Notes: generated by a model not told the origin, from the sequence alone. Numbered from the stretch's first letter, positions 45,767 to 55,743 are shown. The stretch: DNA of 64,000 nt from Pseudomonas profundi (GCF_008638305.1 NZ_VTPZ01000007.1:150956-214955); one strand, 5' to 3'. Numbers and translations are program-made.

Positions 45767-46792
45767 TCAGAATTCCTTCTCTTCCAGGTGGCGCGCCCGG
45801 TACTGCCCCGGCGGCATACCGAACCAGCGCTTGAACGCACGAAAGAAATTGCTCGGATCCGCGAAACCCAGCAGATAGGCAATCTCCAGCAAGGTCAGGT
45901 TCGGTTGCACCAGATATTGCTGGGCCAGTTCACGCCGCGTTTCGTCCAGCAGCTGTTGAAAACTGTGGCCCTCCTCCTGGAGCCGACGCTGCAAGGTGCG
46001 CGTGCTCATATGCAGTACGTTGGCCACCGCCTGACGCTTCGGTTCGCCCTGCGGCAATAACCGGCATAAAGCCTGGCGCGCCAGATGGCTCACCCGCGAC
46101 TCGTCAAAGCGCGCCAGGTATTCGGTGGCCAGACGATCATGTATCCGCGCCAACTCTGGATTGGCCGTGGCCAGGGGCTGCTCGATCACATCGCGGGAAA
46201 AGCTCAGACTGTAAACGCCCGCATCGAACTCCAACGGACATGCGAACAGTTGCTGGTAAGCACTGACATCGGCCGGCTCGGGATAGGCAAAACACGCCTT
46301 CAACGGAACAATTTCCCGTCCGGTCATCCAGCGGCAGAACGCCAGCGCGTAGGCAAGCGCTGCGTCATGGCTCTGCGGTGATACCGGCAAGCGGTCGCCG
46401 TGAATGGACACCACCAGTGCGTAACTGTCAGGTCTGACCTGCAGAGCCAGAGCTGCCGCCTCGCCGAGAATGCGCTGGTAACGCACCAGCCTGCCAAAAC
46501 CTTCAGCCAGCGTCCGGCTGGACATCAAGGCATACCCGACAACGTTGAAATGCGCCGGGCGAACCACCTTCGCCATGTTGAGCCCGATGGCCGGATTACC
46601 GGAGCGCGACACCGCCAGTTGCCACAACCGGGTCATCTGGTCCTGTGCAATGCGCGCATCGGGGTCGTCCAGCAGAGCGCTATCGAGCCCCAACTCGGCA
46701 AACAGGCTGCGCCCGTCTACTCCCCCCAATGCCAACGCATCGACGATGGCATGCGCCCAGCTTGAAGATGTGGTTCGCTCAACGGTCAGCAT
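45767..46792 (-). CDS. AraC-family transcriptional regulator
   Basis: A 341-aa regulator. Residues up to about 235 form the Arabinose_bd-type domain of the OruR/ArgR-like subgroup (GNPAIGLNMAKVVRPAHFNVVGYALMSS). The C-terminal domain has two helix-turn-helix units (VANVLHMSTRTLQRRLQEEG and LLEIAYLLGFADPSNFFRAF) followed by GMPPGQYR. AGGAG lies immediately before the ATG at 46792. The target is unknown. Such genes often regulate a neighbouring catabolic gene, but none is evident. Confidence 0.9.
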   Translation of the reverse strand: MLTVERTTSSSWAHAIVDALALGGVDGRSLFAELGLDSALLDDPDARIAQDQMTRLWQLAVSRSGNPAIGLNMAKVVRPAHFNVVGYALMSSRTLAEGFGRLVRYQRILGEAAALALQVRPDSYALVVSIHGDRLPVSPQSHDAALAYALAFCRWMTGREIVPLKACFAYPEPADVSAYQQLFACPLEFDAGVYSLSFSRDVIEQPLATANPELARIHDRLATEYLARFDESRVSHLARQALCRLLPQGEPKRQAVANVLHMSTRTLQRRLQEEGHSFQQLLDETRRELAQQYLVQPNLTLLEIAYLLGFADPSNFFRAFKRWFGMPPGQYRARHLEEKEF

Positions 46793-46968
46793 GTCACTCC
46801 TGATCAGACGGATCGAGGTAAACACCGGGTAGCGCAGTCATAATGAAAGGCGCGCGCTTGAATACCGGGCCAAGGGCAAAGCTTTGGCCCGAATGGCCAT
46901 GTGGATGGGACACCCACCCCGTTAAACTGAAAGCTGGTTAGCCCATGAACACAACAAGAGGCATCACC

Positions 46969-47304
46969 ATGCAACTGCCACACCCTGACCCCGCTGCAGA
47001 ACACAAACGCTTCGATTCTTTCGCCGAGTTCTACCCGTTCTACCTCAGCGAGCATAGCAACGACACCAGCCGCCGCCTGCATTACATTGGCAGTCTACTG
47101 GTCCTGGCTGTTTTGATCTATGCGTTGGTCAGCGGTAGTTGGGGCCTGCTACTGCTCTTGCCGATCGCCGGATATGGCTTCGCCTGGGTGGGACATTTCT
47201 TTTTCGAGAAGAACAAGCCCGCCACCTTCCAGTATCCGCTCTACAGCTTCATGGGAGACTGGGTGATGCTCCGTGACGCCCTGACCGGACGCATCCGTTT
47301 CTGA
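46969..47304 (+). CDS. DUF962/Mpo1-like membrane protein
   Basis: A 111-aa protein with FAEFYPFYLSEHSNDTSRRLHYIGSL, two hydrophobic helices and FAWVGHFFFEKNKPATFQYPLYSFMGDW, the signature of the DUF962 family. The yeast member Mpo1 is an Fe(II)-dependent dioxygenase that alpha-oxidises 2-hydroxy fatty acids, and the conserved histidines are present here. Bacterial function is unproven. The ATG at 46969 with AGAGG upstream is preferred over the ATG at 46945. It precedes the HD-domain gene by about 80 bases. Confidence 0.87.
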   Translation: MQLPHPDPAAEHKRFDSFAEFYPFYLSEHSNDTSRRLHYIGSLLVLAVLIYALVSGSWGLLLLLPIAGYGFAWVGHFFFEKNKPATFQYPLYSFMGDWVMLRDALTGRIRF

Positions 47305-47382
47305 GATTGTCCACAGCGCGACAGTCCGGTCAGCGCGTCTAGCCCTATGATCGGGAAAACCCAACCTGCGGAGAATCTCGAG

Positions 47383-47967
47383 ATGGATCAACAACGCGCC
47401 TCATTTCGCGCCATGCAAGAGGGTACAGCTGAAGACTGGAATCTTATCTCCAGCCACTTCAGATCCTTCGCCCGGGAGCTACCGGACCGGATCATGACGC
47501 ACCTGAAATTGCTGGATGGCGATTTTGGCGGGTTTCCGATCGACCGCCTTGAGCATTCCTTGCAAACTGCGACCCGCGCGCACCGTGACGGGCGCGATGA
47601 AGAATATGTGGTGTGCGCCTTGCTGCATGACATCGGCGACACGCTCGGCTCGTTCAATCATCCGGATATTGCTGCCGCGATACTCAAGCCATTCGTATCC
47701 GAGGAAAACCTCTGGATGGTCGAAAAACACGGCGTTTTCCAGGGGTATTACTTTTTCCACCATCTTGGGATGGACCGGCATCTGCGAGACCAGTTCAAGG
47801 ATCACCCGCTCTACCAGCGCACTGCCGAATTCTGCGCACTGTACGACGCGACAGCGTTCGACCCTGATTATGAGAGCGAACCGCTGGAATTCTTCGAGCC
47901 CATGATGCAACGGGTTTTTGCTCGCCCCCGCCAGTCTGTCTACAAGACCGAGCGCGTAGCATCCTGA
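47383..47967 (+). CDS. HD-domain protein resembling PhnZ-type diiron oxygenases
   Basis: A 194-aa HD-domain protein. The metal-ligand order is H58 (LEHSL), H82-D83 (LLHDIGD), H93 (FNHPD), H116 (EKHGV) and a late aspartate (D155 or D160). This H...HD...H...H...D series is that of the mixed-valence diiron group that includes PhnZ, where the stretch GGxPIxxLEHxLQ is also familiar. The tyrosine/glutamate pair that PhnZ uses near YGGE appears as FGGF here, so the substrate should differ. GGAGA precedes the ATG. A simple phosphohydrolase is the alternative. Confidence 0.75.
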   Translation: MDQQRASFRAMQEGTAEDWNLISSHFRSFARELPDRIMTHLKLLDGDFGGFPIDRLEHSLQTATRAHRDGRDEEYVVCALLHDIGDTLGSFNHPDIAAAILKPFVSEENLWMVEKHGVFQGYYFFHHLGMDRHLRDQFKDHPLYQRTAEFCALYDATAFDPDYESEPLEFFEPMMQRVFARPRQSVYKTERVAS

Positions 47968-48171
47968 GCCCGCCGCCAGGCTGGCGGTCAATGCGCCGGC
48001 CTCAGCCATTCCCCGAAAACGTCTAAGGCTTTCAACCGAGACAGTTGCATATTATGATCCGCTTGGGATTCTCCCCGGGCTGATCAGCCGGGACATGGCC
48101 CGCGTTCTAGCGGACGCGTCTCGAAACAACGATCAGCCACGGCCGTCGTGATGGCCAAGGAACCGCTGACG

Positions 48172-49551
48172 ATGAATATGCATAAGCGCCTGAAACCTGT
48201 CAGACCGCCTCTGGAAGGATACTATTCCAGAGTCATGGCGTACCTGTGCGTGGCCATTACCTTTATTGCGATAGCGGTTGAAGAAGGCGTCACCACACTC
48301 AACGTCTCGGTGGTTGTCTATGCGCTGCTCTTTCCCCATGTTGCGCAACTTGGGGTAGACCGGCTGCGGCGGATCGAGGGTTTGCGCAGCCGCCTCGCGC
48401 TGCTCGCTCTCGACGGTCTGCATACCGGCATATTCGTCACGCTATGCCAGTTCAACATCGTACCGAGTCTGGTATTCATCATGCTCTTGAGCCTCGCCAG
48501 CATCATCGTTGGTGGGCCTCTATACCTTATGGCGAGCTGGTTACTGGCGGTGGTCGGATTGCTGATTACGTCTGTCATTGCCTCGCCGCAGCCCGAATTG
48601 TACAGCGGAGCCCTGGTGAACTTCACCAGCCTGGCCAGCGGTGCGACCTTTACCGTCATCGTCGCTGCCTTCGTTTACCATCAGGGCCGCAAGCTGGAGC
48701 AGGCACAAAAAGTCATCAGCGCCGAGCAGGAGAAAACCAGCCTGCTGGCGAGTAACCTGTCCAAATATCTCTCGCCCCAGGTCTGGGAATCAATATTCGC
48801 TGGCAAGCAATCGGTCACGCTGGAAACCCGCCGCAAAAAGCTCACGGTGTTTTTTTCCGACATCCGTGGCTTTACCGAGCTGGCAGAGGAAATGGAGGCC
48901 GAGGCGCTGACCGACCTGTTGAATAATTACCTGAATGAAATGTCACGCATTGCGCTGCAGTACGGCGGCACCATCGATAAGTTCATCGGCGACTGCGTCA
49001 TGGTGTTTTTTGGTGATCCCGCCACCCAGGGTGCCAAGCAGGATGCTGAAGCGGCAGTATCCATGGCAATCGCCATGCGTAAGCACATGAAAGTACTGCG
49101 ACAACAATGGCGCAGCCAGGGCATTACCCGTCCGCTCGAAATCCGCATGGGCCTGAGCACCGGCTATTGCACTGTCGGTAACTTCGGTGCAGACAACCGC
49201 ATGGACTACACCATTATCGGGCGCGAAGTGAATCTGGCGAGCCGTCTGGAAAATGCAGCCGAAGCCGGAGAAATCCTGATACCGCACGAGACCTGGGCGC
49301 TGGTCAAGGACCTGGTCATGTGCCGTGACAAGGGTCAGGTGATGGTCAAGGGGTTCTCCAAGCCAGTACAGGTGTATCAGGTTGTTGGTTTGCGCCGTGA
49401 CCTGGGCGCAGCGCCCAGCTTTGTCGAGCATGAACTGCCCGGTTTTTCCATGTACCTGGACACCACCAATATCCGCAACTATGACAAGGACGAGGTGATC
49501 AAGGCACTCGAGCATGCGGCGCAGAAGCTCAAGGACAAGGTCATCGTCTGA
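48172..49551 (+). CDS. cyaB: Class III adenylate cyclase with MASE2 domain, CyaB-like
   Basis: A 459-aa protein with an N-terminal MASE2 domain of about six membrane helices (to residue ~180), a short linker helix and a C-terminal class III cyclase domain. Catalytic metal ligands are in FFSDIRGFTE and GDCVMVFFGD, with lysine in TIDKFIGD, DYTIIG for base selection, and transition-state residues in EVNLASRLENA. P. aeruginosa CyaB (PA3217, about 463 aa) has the same layout and feeds the Vfr/cAMP regulon. AAGGA lies before the ATG at 48172, and upstream GTG/ATG codons at 48148-48151 lack one. Confidence 0.93.
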   Translation: MNMHKRLKPVRPPLEGYYSRVMAYLCVAITFIAIAVEEGVTTLNVSVVVYALLFPHVAQLGVDRLRRIEGLRSRLALLALDGLHTGIFVTLCQFNIVPSLVFIMLLSLASIIVGGPLYLMASWLLAVVGLLITSVIASPQPELYSGALVNFTSLASGATFTVIVAAFVYHQGRKLEQAQKVISAEQEKTSLLASNLSKYLSPQVWESIFAGKQSVTLETRRKKLTVFFSDIRGFTELAEEMEAEALTDLLNNYLNEMSRIALQYGGTIDKFIGDCVMVFFGDPATQGAKQDAEAAVSMAIAMRKHMKVLRQQWRSQGITRPLEIRMGLSTGYCTVGNFGADNRMDYTIIGREVNLASRLENAAEAGEILIPHETWALVKDLVMCRDKGQVMVKGFSKPVQVYQVVGLRRDLGAAPSFVEHELPGFSMYLDTTNIRNYDKDEVIKALEHAAQKLKDKVIV

Positions 49552-49671
49552 CCTGCCAACCGAAACGCTGAGACCGCCGTCAGAAATCCTGCATAAGCTC
49601 ACGCGACCTTCGGCGGCTCGTATACAATACGCGGCGATCCAGCTTTATCGATTAGGCGCAGGCCCCATATC

Positions 49672-51852
49672 ATGCTCAAACGCTTCACCCTTCTTCTACT
49701 GGTCGCGCTGACCCCACTGAGTCATGCCGAAGAACTGCGCACCGGCCTGGTGCTGTCTGGGGGCGGCGCCCGGGGCATGGCACACATCGGTGTGCTGAAG
49801 CAGCTGGAAGAGTTGAACATACCCATCCACGCGATAGCGGGCACCAGTCTCGGCGCCGTGATCGGCGGGCTGTATGCGGCAGGCTATAGTGCCGATGAGC
49901 TGGAAAAGATCGCACTGGAGACTGACTGGCAGAACGCTCTGAGCGACACGCCTTTGCGTCAGGATATCCCCTTCCGCCGCAAACAGGACGACCGCGATTT
50001 TCTGGTCAAGCAACGTCTGAGTTTCGATCGCGGGCGGCTGAGCTTTCCCCTCGGCTTTCTTCAGGGACAGAATCTGGGTCTGATCCTCGAAACGCTATTG
50101 GTACATACCAACGATATCGACGACTTCGATCGCCTGCCCATTCCCTTCCGTGCGGTCGCGACCGATATCGCAACAGGTGAAGCGGTCATCTTCGATGAGG
50201 GCCATCTGCCGCTCGCAATCCGCGCGAGCATTGCCATTCCCGGCTTTTTCGCTCCGGTAACCGTGGATGGCAGGCTGCTGGTTGATGGTGTGCTGTCGAA
50301 GAACGTGCCGGTGGATGTCGCCCGCGAGATGGGCGTCGATCGACTCATCGTGGTGGATATCGGTACTCCGCTGCGCTCGACGGATGAGCTGGAAACCATC
50401 ATTGATATCATGGATCAGACCACGACCCTGCTCACTCGCCGCAACACCGAAGAGCAGCTCGCGACCTTGGGACCGCAGGATCTACTGCTACAGCCGGAGC
50501 TGGGCGATATCGGCTTCAGCAGCTTTGCAGAAGTGGCGGATGCGATCGCCGCAGGTGAACGCAGTCTGCCTGAAACCAGCGAGGTATTGGCATTTTCCGC
50601 TCCGGCTTCCGAGACCCGACCAGGCGGAAACATGGCCACGGTCCGGCCGCAACGCAGACCGGTTATCGACGAGATCAAGGTCATAAACAGCGGAATAGTG
50701 GCGGATCAGGTCGTGCGCAACATGATCCGTCAGGAGATTGGCCAGCCATTGAACCTTGAGCGCCTGGAAAAGGACATGGGCACTATCTATGGCACCGACT
50801 ACTTCAGCCGGGTCAATTACGAGGTGGTACACGGCGACACCAGCAATACGCTGCTGATACGTACCAGTGGGCGCCAGACCGGGACGGACTACCTGCGTCT
50901 GGGGCTGAATCTGGAAGACGATTTCCGCGGCGGAAGCCAATTCAATATCGGCGCGAGCTTTCGGGTAAACGGGGTGAATCCGCTAGGTGCAGAATGGCTG
51001 ACCCGGCTACAAGTGGGCGAACGCCAACTGGTTTACAGCGAGTTTTACCAACCACTGGATTACGGTTCGCGCTATTTCGTCGCGCCCTTTATCGATGCCG
51101 AATCGCGCAATATCGAAGTGCTCTCCGATGGCGATCCGGTGGTCGATTACCGTCAGGTGCGTTATGGCGCAGGATTGAACATCGGCAGGCAAATTTCCAC
51201 CCACGGCGAGGTGCGCTTCGGAATTTCCCGTTATGAAGGCGAAGCCAAGGTACGGGTGGGTGACCCGGAGCTGCGGTCATTCAGCTTCACCGAAGGGTTC
51301 TACACGCTGCAGCTTGATCGCGACACGCTGGATAACGTGAACTTCCCCCGCTCCGGCGATGAGGGCCGGCTTATCTGGCGCCAATCTGAGCCGAACCTGG
51401 GTGCCGATTCGCGCTATCAGCAGTTGGAGTTTCGCTATAACAAGGCTTTTGCGAGCGGACCGAACAGTTTTCAACTGGGAGGCTTTCTGGGGCGCACCGA
51501 CAGCAACGTCGATATCGCCCAAAGCAGTTTCCTGCTCGGCGGCCCCGGCATGTTCTCAGGCTATCGTCAAAGCGGTGTGGCCGGACAGAACTACAACCTG
51601 GCACGGCTTGTGTACTACCGTCGCCTCAATCCCACCACCTTCCTTCCAGTAAACATGCCGATCTACCTCGGTGGCAGTTTCGAGTACGGCCGGATCTATA
51701 ACAAGGACGACGATGGTCTGGATACTGGCTACATAGGGGCCGGCAGCCTGTTGCTGGGGCTGGATACCTTCCTTGGACCGCTGTTCTTCGGCATCGGATC
51801 CAATCAGGAAGGCGAGAGTGCTTTGTACATGCGTCTGGGTCAGACCTTTTAG
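49672..51852 (+). CDS. plpD: Patatin-like phospholipase with outer-membrane barrel (type Vd secretion), PlpD
   Basis: A 726-aa protein: signal peptide to residue 19, patatin lipase domain, POTRA-like segment and a 16-strand Omp85-type barrel. The oxyanion GGGARG (30-35), nucleophile Ser59 in GTSLG and Asp205 in the DG motif form the catalytic dyad. The POTRA begins near IDEIKVINSGIVADQ, and the barrel ends in a C-terminal phenylalanine (LGQTF), typical of outer-membrane proteins. This is the architecture of P. aeruginosa PlpD. It stands alone and is followed by a repeat-derived terminator. Confidence 0.94.
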   Translation: MLKRFTLLLLVALTPLSHAEELRTGLVLSGGGARGMAHIGVLKQLEELNIPIHAIAGTSLGAVIGGLYAAGYSADELEKIALETDWQNALSDTPLRQDIPFRRKQDDRDFLVKQRLSFDRGRLSFPLGFLQGQNLGLILETLLVHTNDIDDFDRLPIPFRAVATDIATGEAVIFDEGHLPLAIRASIAIPGFFAPVTVDGRLLVDGVLSKNVPVDVAREMGVDRLIVVDIGTPLRSTDELETIIDIMDQTTTLLTRRNTEEQLATLGPQDLLLQPELGDIGFSSFAEVADAIAAGERSLPETSEVLAFSAPASETRPGGNMATVRPQRRPVIDEIKVINSGIVADQVVRNMIRQEIGQPLNLERLEKDMGTIYGTDYFSRVNYEVVHGDTSNTLLIRTSGRQTGTDYLRLGLNLEDDFRGGSQFNIGASFRVNGVNPLGAEWLTRLQVGERQLVYSEFYQPLDYGSRYFVAPFIDAESRNIEVLSDGDPVVDYRQVRYGAGLNIGRQISTHGEVRFGISRYEGEAKVRVGDPELRSFSFTEGFYTLQLDRDTLDNVNFPRSGDEGRLIWRQSEPNLGADSRYQQLEFRYNKAFASGPNSFQLGGFLGRTDSNVDIAQSSFLLGGPGMFSGYRQSGVAGQNYNLARLVYYRRLNPTTFLPVNMPIYLGGSFEYGRIYNKDDDGLDTGYIGAGSLLLGLDTFLGPLFFGIGSNQEGESALYMRLGQTF

Positions 51853-51993
51853 GAACCTCTGAATAACTACTACGCTCGGCCATGCTGCGTTGAAATCCTC
51901 CTCAAGATGCTCATTTACAACACGTAAACTCCGCTCTTTCGTCGGATTTCGCCTTGCCTGACCTTCGCTCGCTACGTTCTTCAGAGAACGTAG
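51853..51993. repeat. Repeat-like non-coding element between plpD and recQ
   Basis: It starts GAACCTCTGAATAAC and ends in TTCAGAG, giving imperfect terminal inverted repeats (CTCTGAA at 51857-51863 against TTCAGAG at 51980-51986, with further matches inward). The interior, including TGCTCATTTACAACACGTAAAC, resembles a short interspersed repeat I have seen in gammaproteobacterial intergenic regions. There is no coding capacity, and only one copy is in this window. Confidence 0.6.
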
Positions 51994-52000
51994 CTTTTTT
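51972..52000 (+). terminator. Intrinsic terminator of plpD, built from the repeat end
   Basis: A perfect 9-bp stem CTACGTTCT/AGAACGTAG with TCAG loop, followed by C and six Ts running to the recQ stop. It works only in the rightward direction, because no T-run follows on the minus strand. Confidence 0.85.
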
Positions 52001-54136
52001 CTAGCCTGCAATCTCCAGCATCAGCGCTGCGCGGATGCAGTGCAGAATGCCCTCGTCCACCGGCTCGTCCAGCTGCTTGGCCAGCGTCCGCACACCCGGC
52101 AAGTCTTCTTCGGCTTCGTTGAGAAATGCATCCTGGATACGCTGCAGCTGCATCGGTGGCAAATCAATCGCGTGATGCAGCTCTATCTGGCCGGTGCTGA
52201 TTGCCTGCGCCAGCTGCATGTACACCTGTTTCACCGGCTGCCCGAGCTGCTGCGCAATCTGCTCCGCGCCCATGCCTGCCAATGCCAGCGTCTGCGCTTC
52301 CTGCGCCTTGTTGAGCGCATTCTGCGCCTCAGGTGTCTTGTCCGTATCGTCCAGCATGACCTGCAGGAAGTCCGCGCCGTAACGCTCCAGCTTGTGGGAG
52401 CCGATGCCGCTGACCAGCCCCATGTCCTGCAGCGAGGCCGGGCGCTGGCGCAGCATATCCACCAGCGTCGAGTCCGGGAAGATCACGTAGGGCGGTACAC
52501 CGTGAGATTCGGCCAGACGTTTGCGCAAGGCTCGCAATTGCTCCCACAGCGGCTTGTCCGCCTCGGCGATTACCGGCTTGTCGGCATATCGGCCAGGGGA
52601 CGGCGTCGCGCGGGCTACATCCTTGCGCAGCGCCAGCGTTTCCTCACCGCGTAGCAGCGGCCGGCAGGCATCGGTTAAACGCAGGCTGCCGAAGCCATCC
52701 AGATCGATCTCCGCCAGCCCGCGTGCGAGCAGCTGTCGAAATACCGAGCGCCACTCCTGCTCGGCCAGATGCTTGCCAATGCCGTAGGTCGACAGATGCT
52801 GATGACCGGCGGTGCGAATCTTCTCGTTATCGCGGCCAAGCAGAATATCCACCAGATGACCCACGCCATACCGCTGGCCGCTACGATAGATGGTCGACAG
52901 GGCCATGCGCGCGGCTTCACTGCCGTCCCAGGTAGCCACCTCGTCAACACAGTTGTCGCAGTGACCGCAGGGCTGCTCAAGCTGATCGCCGAAGTAACTC
53001 AACAGCGATTTGCGCCGGCAGCTAGTGAGTTCACAGAGTGCCAGCATTGCGTCCAGCTTGTGGCGCTCGATGCGTTTGTGACGTGCGTCGCCATCGGAAT
53101 TGGCCAGAAACTGATTCAGGGTCAGCACGTCCTGCAGCCCATAGGCCATCCAGGCGTCCGCTGCCAGGCCGTCGCGCCCTGCCCGACCGGTTTCCTGATA
53201 ATAGGCCTCAATGCTTTTGGGCAGATCCATGTGCGCCACGAAGCGCACATTGGATTTGTCGATGCCCATACCAAAGGCAATGGTCGCGACCATGATCAGC
53301 CCCTCCTCGTTGAGGAAGCGCTTCTGATTGAAGGCACGCAACTCCGCTGACAGCCCGGCGTGATAAGGCAGCGCGGGCCAGCCTTGCTCGCTGAGCCAGT
53401 GCGCCGTGTCCTCGACCTTTTTGCGCGACAGGCAATAGACGATGCCGGCATTGCCGCGATGGCCGGAGAGAAAGCTCTGCAACTGCTGGCGGGGCTTATC
53501 CTTGGCGACAATGCGATAGAAGATGTTCGGTCGATCGAATCCGGAAACGAAGCAGGCGGCCTGTTCAAGCTTCAGTCTTTGCTGGATCTCCTGCCGGGTG
53601 CGCTCATCTGCGGTCGCAGTAAGCGCTATGCGCGGCACGTCGGGAAAGAGTTCAGCCAGTTGCCCGAGCTGCAGATATTCCGGCCGGAAGTCGTGCCCCC
53701 ATTGCGATACGCAGTGCGCTTCATCGATGGCAAACAGCGCGATATCGAGGCTTTGCAGGAAATTGAGCGTGCGCGGCTTGAGCAGGCGCTCGGGCGCCAG
53801 ATATAGATAATCCATCTCGCCCCGCCGCAGGCTGTTGGCGATATCGCGCTGGGCCTGCTCATCGAGTGTCGAGTTCAGCGCAGCCGCTTTCAGCCCCAGT
53901 TCATTGAGCGTGGCGACCTGATCATCCATCAAGGCAATCAAAGGTGACACCACCACTGTCAGTCCGGCCCGCAACATACCCGGGACCTGGTAGCAAAGCG
54001 ACTTGCCGCCACCGGTGGGCATCAGGACCAGCGCGTCCCCGCCGCGTGCTACCTGCTCGATGATATCCGCCTGCTGTCCACGAAATTCCGCGTAACCGAA
54101 AACTTCCTGCAGCCGCTCCAACGCTTGCTCGCGCAT
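52001..54136 (-). CDS. recQ: ATP-dependent DNA helicase RecQ
   Basis: A 711-aa superfamily 2 helicase. Walker [13 protein letters not shown], the DEAH box with aromatic loop [19 protein letters not shown], and motif [12 protein letters not shown] are present. The zinc-binding cysteines lie in [16 protein letters not shown] and [10 protein letters not shown] winged-helix domain and an HRDC domain (about residues 520-600) follow, with an extra C-terminal region of about 100 residues. It acts in RecF-pathway repair. The gene converges on plpD and is divergent from the UPF0149 gene. Confidence 0.97.
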   Translation of the reverse strand: MREQALERLQEVFGYAEFRGQQADIIEQVARGGDALVLMPTGGGKSLCYQVPGMLRAGLTVVVSPLIALMDDQVATLNELGLKAAALNSTLDEQAQRDIANSLRRGEMDYLYLAPERLLKPRTLNFLQSLDIALFAIDEAHCVSQWGHDFRPEYLQLGQLAELFPDVPRIALTATADERTRQEIQQRLKLEQAACFVSGFDRPNIFYRIVAKDKPRQQLQSFLSGHRGNAGIVYCLSRKKVEDTAHWLSEQGWPALPYHAGLSAELRAFNQKRFLNEEGLIMVATIAFGMGIDKSNVRFVAHMDLPKSIEAYYQETGRAGRDGLAADAWMAYGLQDVLTLNQFLANSDGDARHKRIERHKLDAMLALCELTSCRRKSLLSYFGDQLEQPCGHCDNCVDEVATWDGSEAARMALSTIYRSGQRYGVGHLVDILLGRDNEKIRTAGHQHLSTYGIGKHLAEQEWRSVFRQLLARGLAEIDLDGFGSLRLTDACRPLLRGEETLALRKDVARATPSPGRYADKPVIAEADKPLWEQLRALRKRLAESHGVPPYVIFPDSTLVDMLRQRPASLQDMGLVSGIGSHKLERYGADFLQVMLDDTDKTPEAQNALNKAQEAQTLALAGMGAEQIAQQLGQPVKQVYMQLAQAISTGQIELHHAIDLPPMQLQRIQDAFLNEAEEDLPGVRTLAKQLDEPVDEGILHCIRAALMLEIAG

Positions 54137-54359
54137 GTCTCTCCCAAGGTCTGTTGCTGCGACCTTTGTGTTTTTGACAGAACGACAAACCTTCGCGGCC
54201 CGTCGGCCCCGGATTATATCAGGCCATTGCGCGCTCTATTGCCTACAATCGGATAGAGTCCAGGGGGCTTCGAAATACGTAGCCCGCACGGCAGCTAATC
54301 CGTTGGTATTAAGCGGTAGCATGAGTACAATGCCAGCACTATTAATGATGAGGTGTCCC

Positions 54360-54950
54360 ATGTCCTTCGCTGATCAACTCGACCGCCTGCAGCAGTTTCT
54401 GGATGCGGATGATCTTCATGACGAAGCGCTCGATTACCAGGCCGGGCATGGCTTCCTGACTGCCCTGTGTATCAGCCCCGTCGAGGTGTCCGAGGAAGAA
54501 TGGATTTCCGAGCTTTTTTCCGAAGAGCCCAATTACACAGACGACGCCCAGAAACAGGATATTGAAGGTACTCTGCGCGCGCTCAAGGCTCACATCAGCC
54601 GGGAACTGGCCAGCGACGAAGATTTGGAGCCACCCTGTGAGTTATCGCTGGGTGATGAGCCGGATTATTCGGATTTGCGCAGCTGGTGCGTCGGCTTTCT
54701 TGAAGGCGTGTTCCTGCGTGAAGAAGACTGGTTCGACCAGGAAGAGGAAATCGTCAGCGAGCTGTTGTTGCCGATCATGGTCGGCTCGGGTCTGTTTGAT
54801 GACCAGCCGGAATTCGCCGAGATCGCCAGCGACCAGGACATGGTTGAAGACATGATGGAGCACATTCCAGAGGTGCTTACTCAACTGTTCCTGTTGTTCC
54901 ACGCACCCGAAGACAAGCCCAAACCCGCCCTGCTCGCACCGCGGCACTGA
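54360..54950 (+). CDS. YecA/UPF0149 family protein
   Basis: A 196-aa acidic protein. It has the YecA/YgfB-type helical bundle with LDYQAGHGFLTALCISPVEV near the N-terminus and DYSDLRSWCVGFLEGV in the middle, both hallmark segments. No C-terminal SEC-C zinc motif is present, so it is the YgfB-like short form. Function is not established by the sequence. GAGG precedes the ATG at 54360; the frame is open from 54135 without homology. It lies 16 bases upstream of lapG. Confidence 0.9.
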   Translation: MSFADQLDRLQQFLDADDLHDEALDYQAGHGFLTALCISPVEVSEEEWISELFSEEPNYTDDAQKQDIEGTLRALKAHISRELASDEDLEPPCELSLGDEPDYSDLRSWCVGFLEGVFLREEDWFDQEEEIVSELLLPIMVGSGLFDDQPEFAEIASDQDMVEDMMEHIPEVLTQLFLLFHAPEDKPKPALLAPRH

Positions 54951-54966
54951 TCGCCGGTTGCATCTG

Positions 54967-55743
54967 ATGCACGAAGCAGCGCTGTTCGCTGCTTCGCTCG
55001 CCGGACGGGCGGGCACCCTCTCGCTGCGCCAGCCCCCATTTCTACCCCAACTATCTCGACCGTTGCGCTCGTCTCTGACGATTATCCGACCGCTTCTGAT
55101 GCTGCTGTTGTTCTGCGCGTCAGGCCTTGCGCATGGCTGGGATATGACGCGGATCATGCAGCAGACAAACGAGCTCTACGAGCCGGACCGCGCCGCACGC
55201 AAGCGACTGCAGGCCTGGCATGCCTTGCTTGATCAACAGAAGCTTACCGGCACCGAGGCGCAGCTGGACGCCGTTAACCGATTTTTTAATGCGCAGCTGT
55301 TTTTTGCCGATGACAGGGTAATCTGGGGCGAGGCCGATTACTGGGCGACGCCCGTCGAATCGCTAGTGAACGGCTCAGCCGACTGTGAAGATTTCACCAT
55401 CAGCAAATACTTCAGCCTGCTCAAGCTTGGCGTGCCGGACGAGCAATTACGCCTCACCTACGTCAAGTCGTTGAAACTGGACCAGGCACATATGGTGCTC
55501 AGCTACTACCCGACGCCACTCAGCGAACCCTTGATCCTGGATAACCTGGTGCGGAACATCCTGCCTGCCTCCCGGCGCAGCGATCTGCTGCCGGTATACA
55601 GTTTCAACTCACAGGGTTTATGGTTGCCCGGCAAGGTGAGTGACCGCCGTGTCGGATCGTCCCGGAACCTGCCCCAGTGGCAGGATCTGGCAAGGAAAAT
55701 GCGCGACGAGGGCTTCGATATGACCCTAAGGACAGCACAATGA
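54967..55743 (+). CDS. lapG: Periplasmic cysteine protease LapG
   Basis: A 258-aa bacterial transglutaminase-like cysteine protease that clips the N-terminus of a large surface adhesin and so releases biofilm cells. The catalytic triad is visible: Cys140 in GSADCEDFTISKY, His175 in LDQAHMVLSYY and Asp192 in LILDNL. A membrane/signal segment (LLMLLLFCASGLAHG) precedes the mature domain, so the residues before it may be an overlong start; a TTG at 55063 is a possible alternative. The stop overlaps lapD (ATGA), its regulatory partner. Confidence 0.92.
   Translation: MHEAALFAASLAGRAGTLSLRQPPFLPQLSRPLRSSLTIIRPLLMLLLFCASGLAHGWDMTRIMQQTNELYEPDRAARKRLQAWHALLDQQKLTGTEAQLDAVNRFFNAQLFFADDRVIWGEADYWATPVESLVNGSADCEDFTISKYFSLLKLGVPDEQLRLTYVKSLKLDQAHMVLSYYPTPLSEPLILDNLVRNILPASRRSDLLPVYSFNSQGLWLPGKVSDRRVGSSRNLPQWQDLARKMRDEGFDMTLRTAQ

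Noticed and set aside
48075..48100. Palindrome-like CCGGGCTGATCAGCC stretch before cyaB
   Set aside because: Imperfect, without a T-run or a recognised operator form; may be chance in GC-rich DNA.
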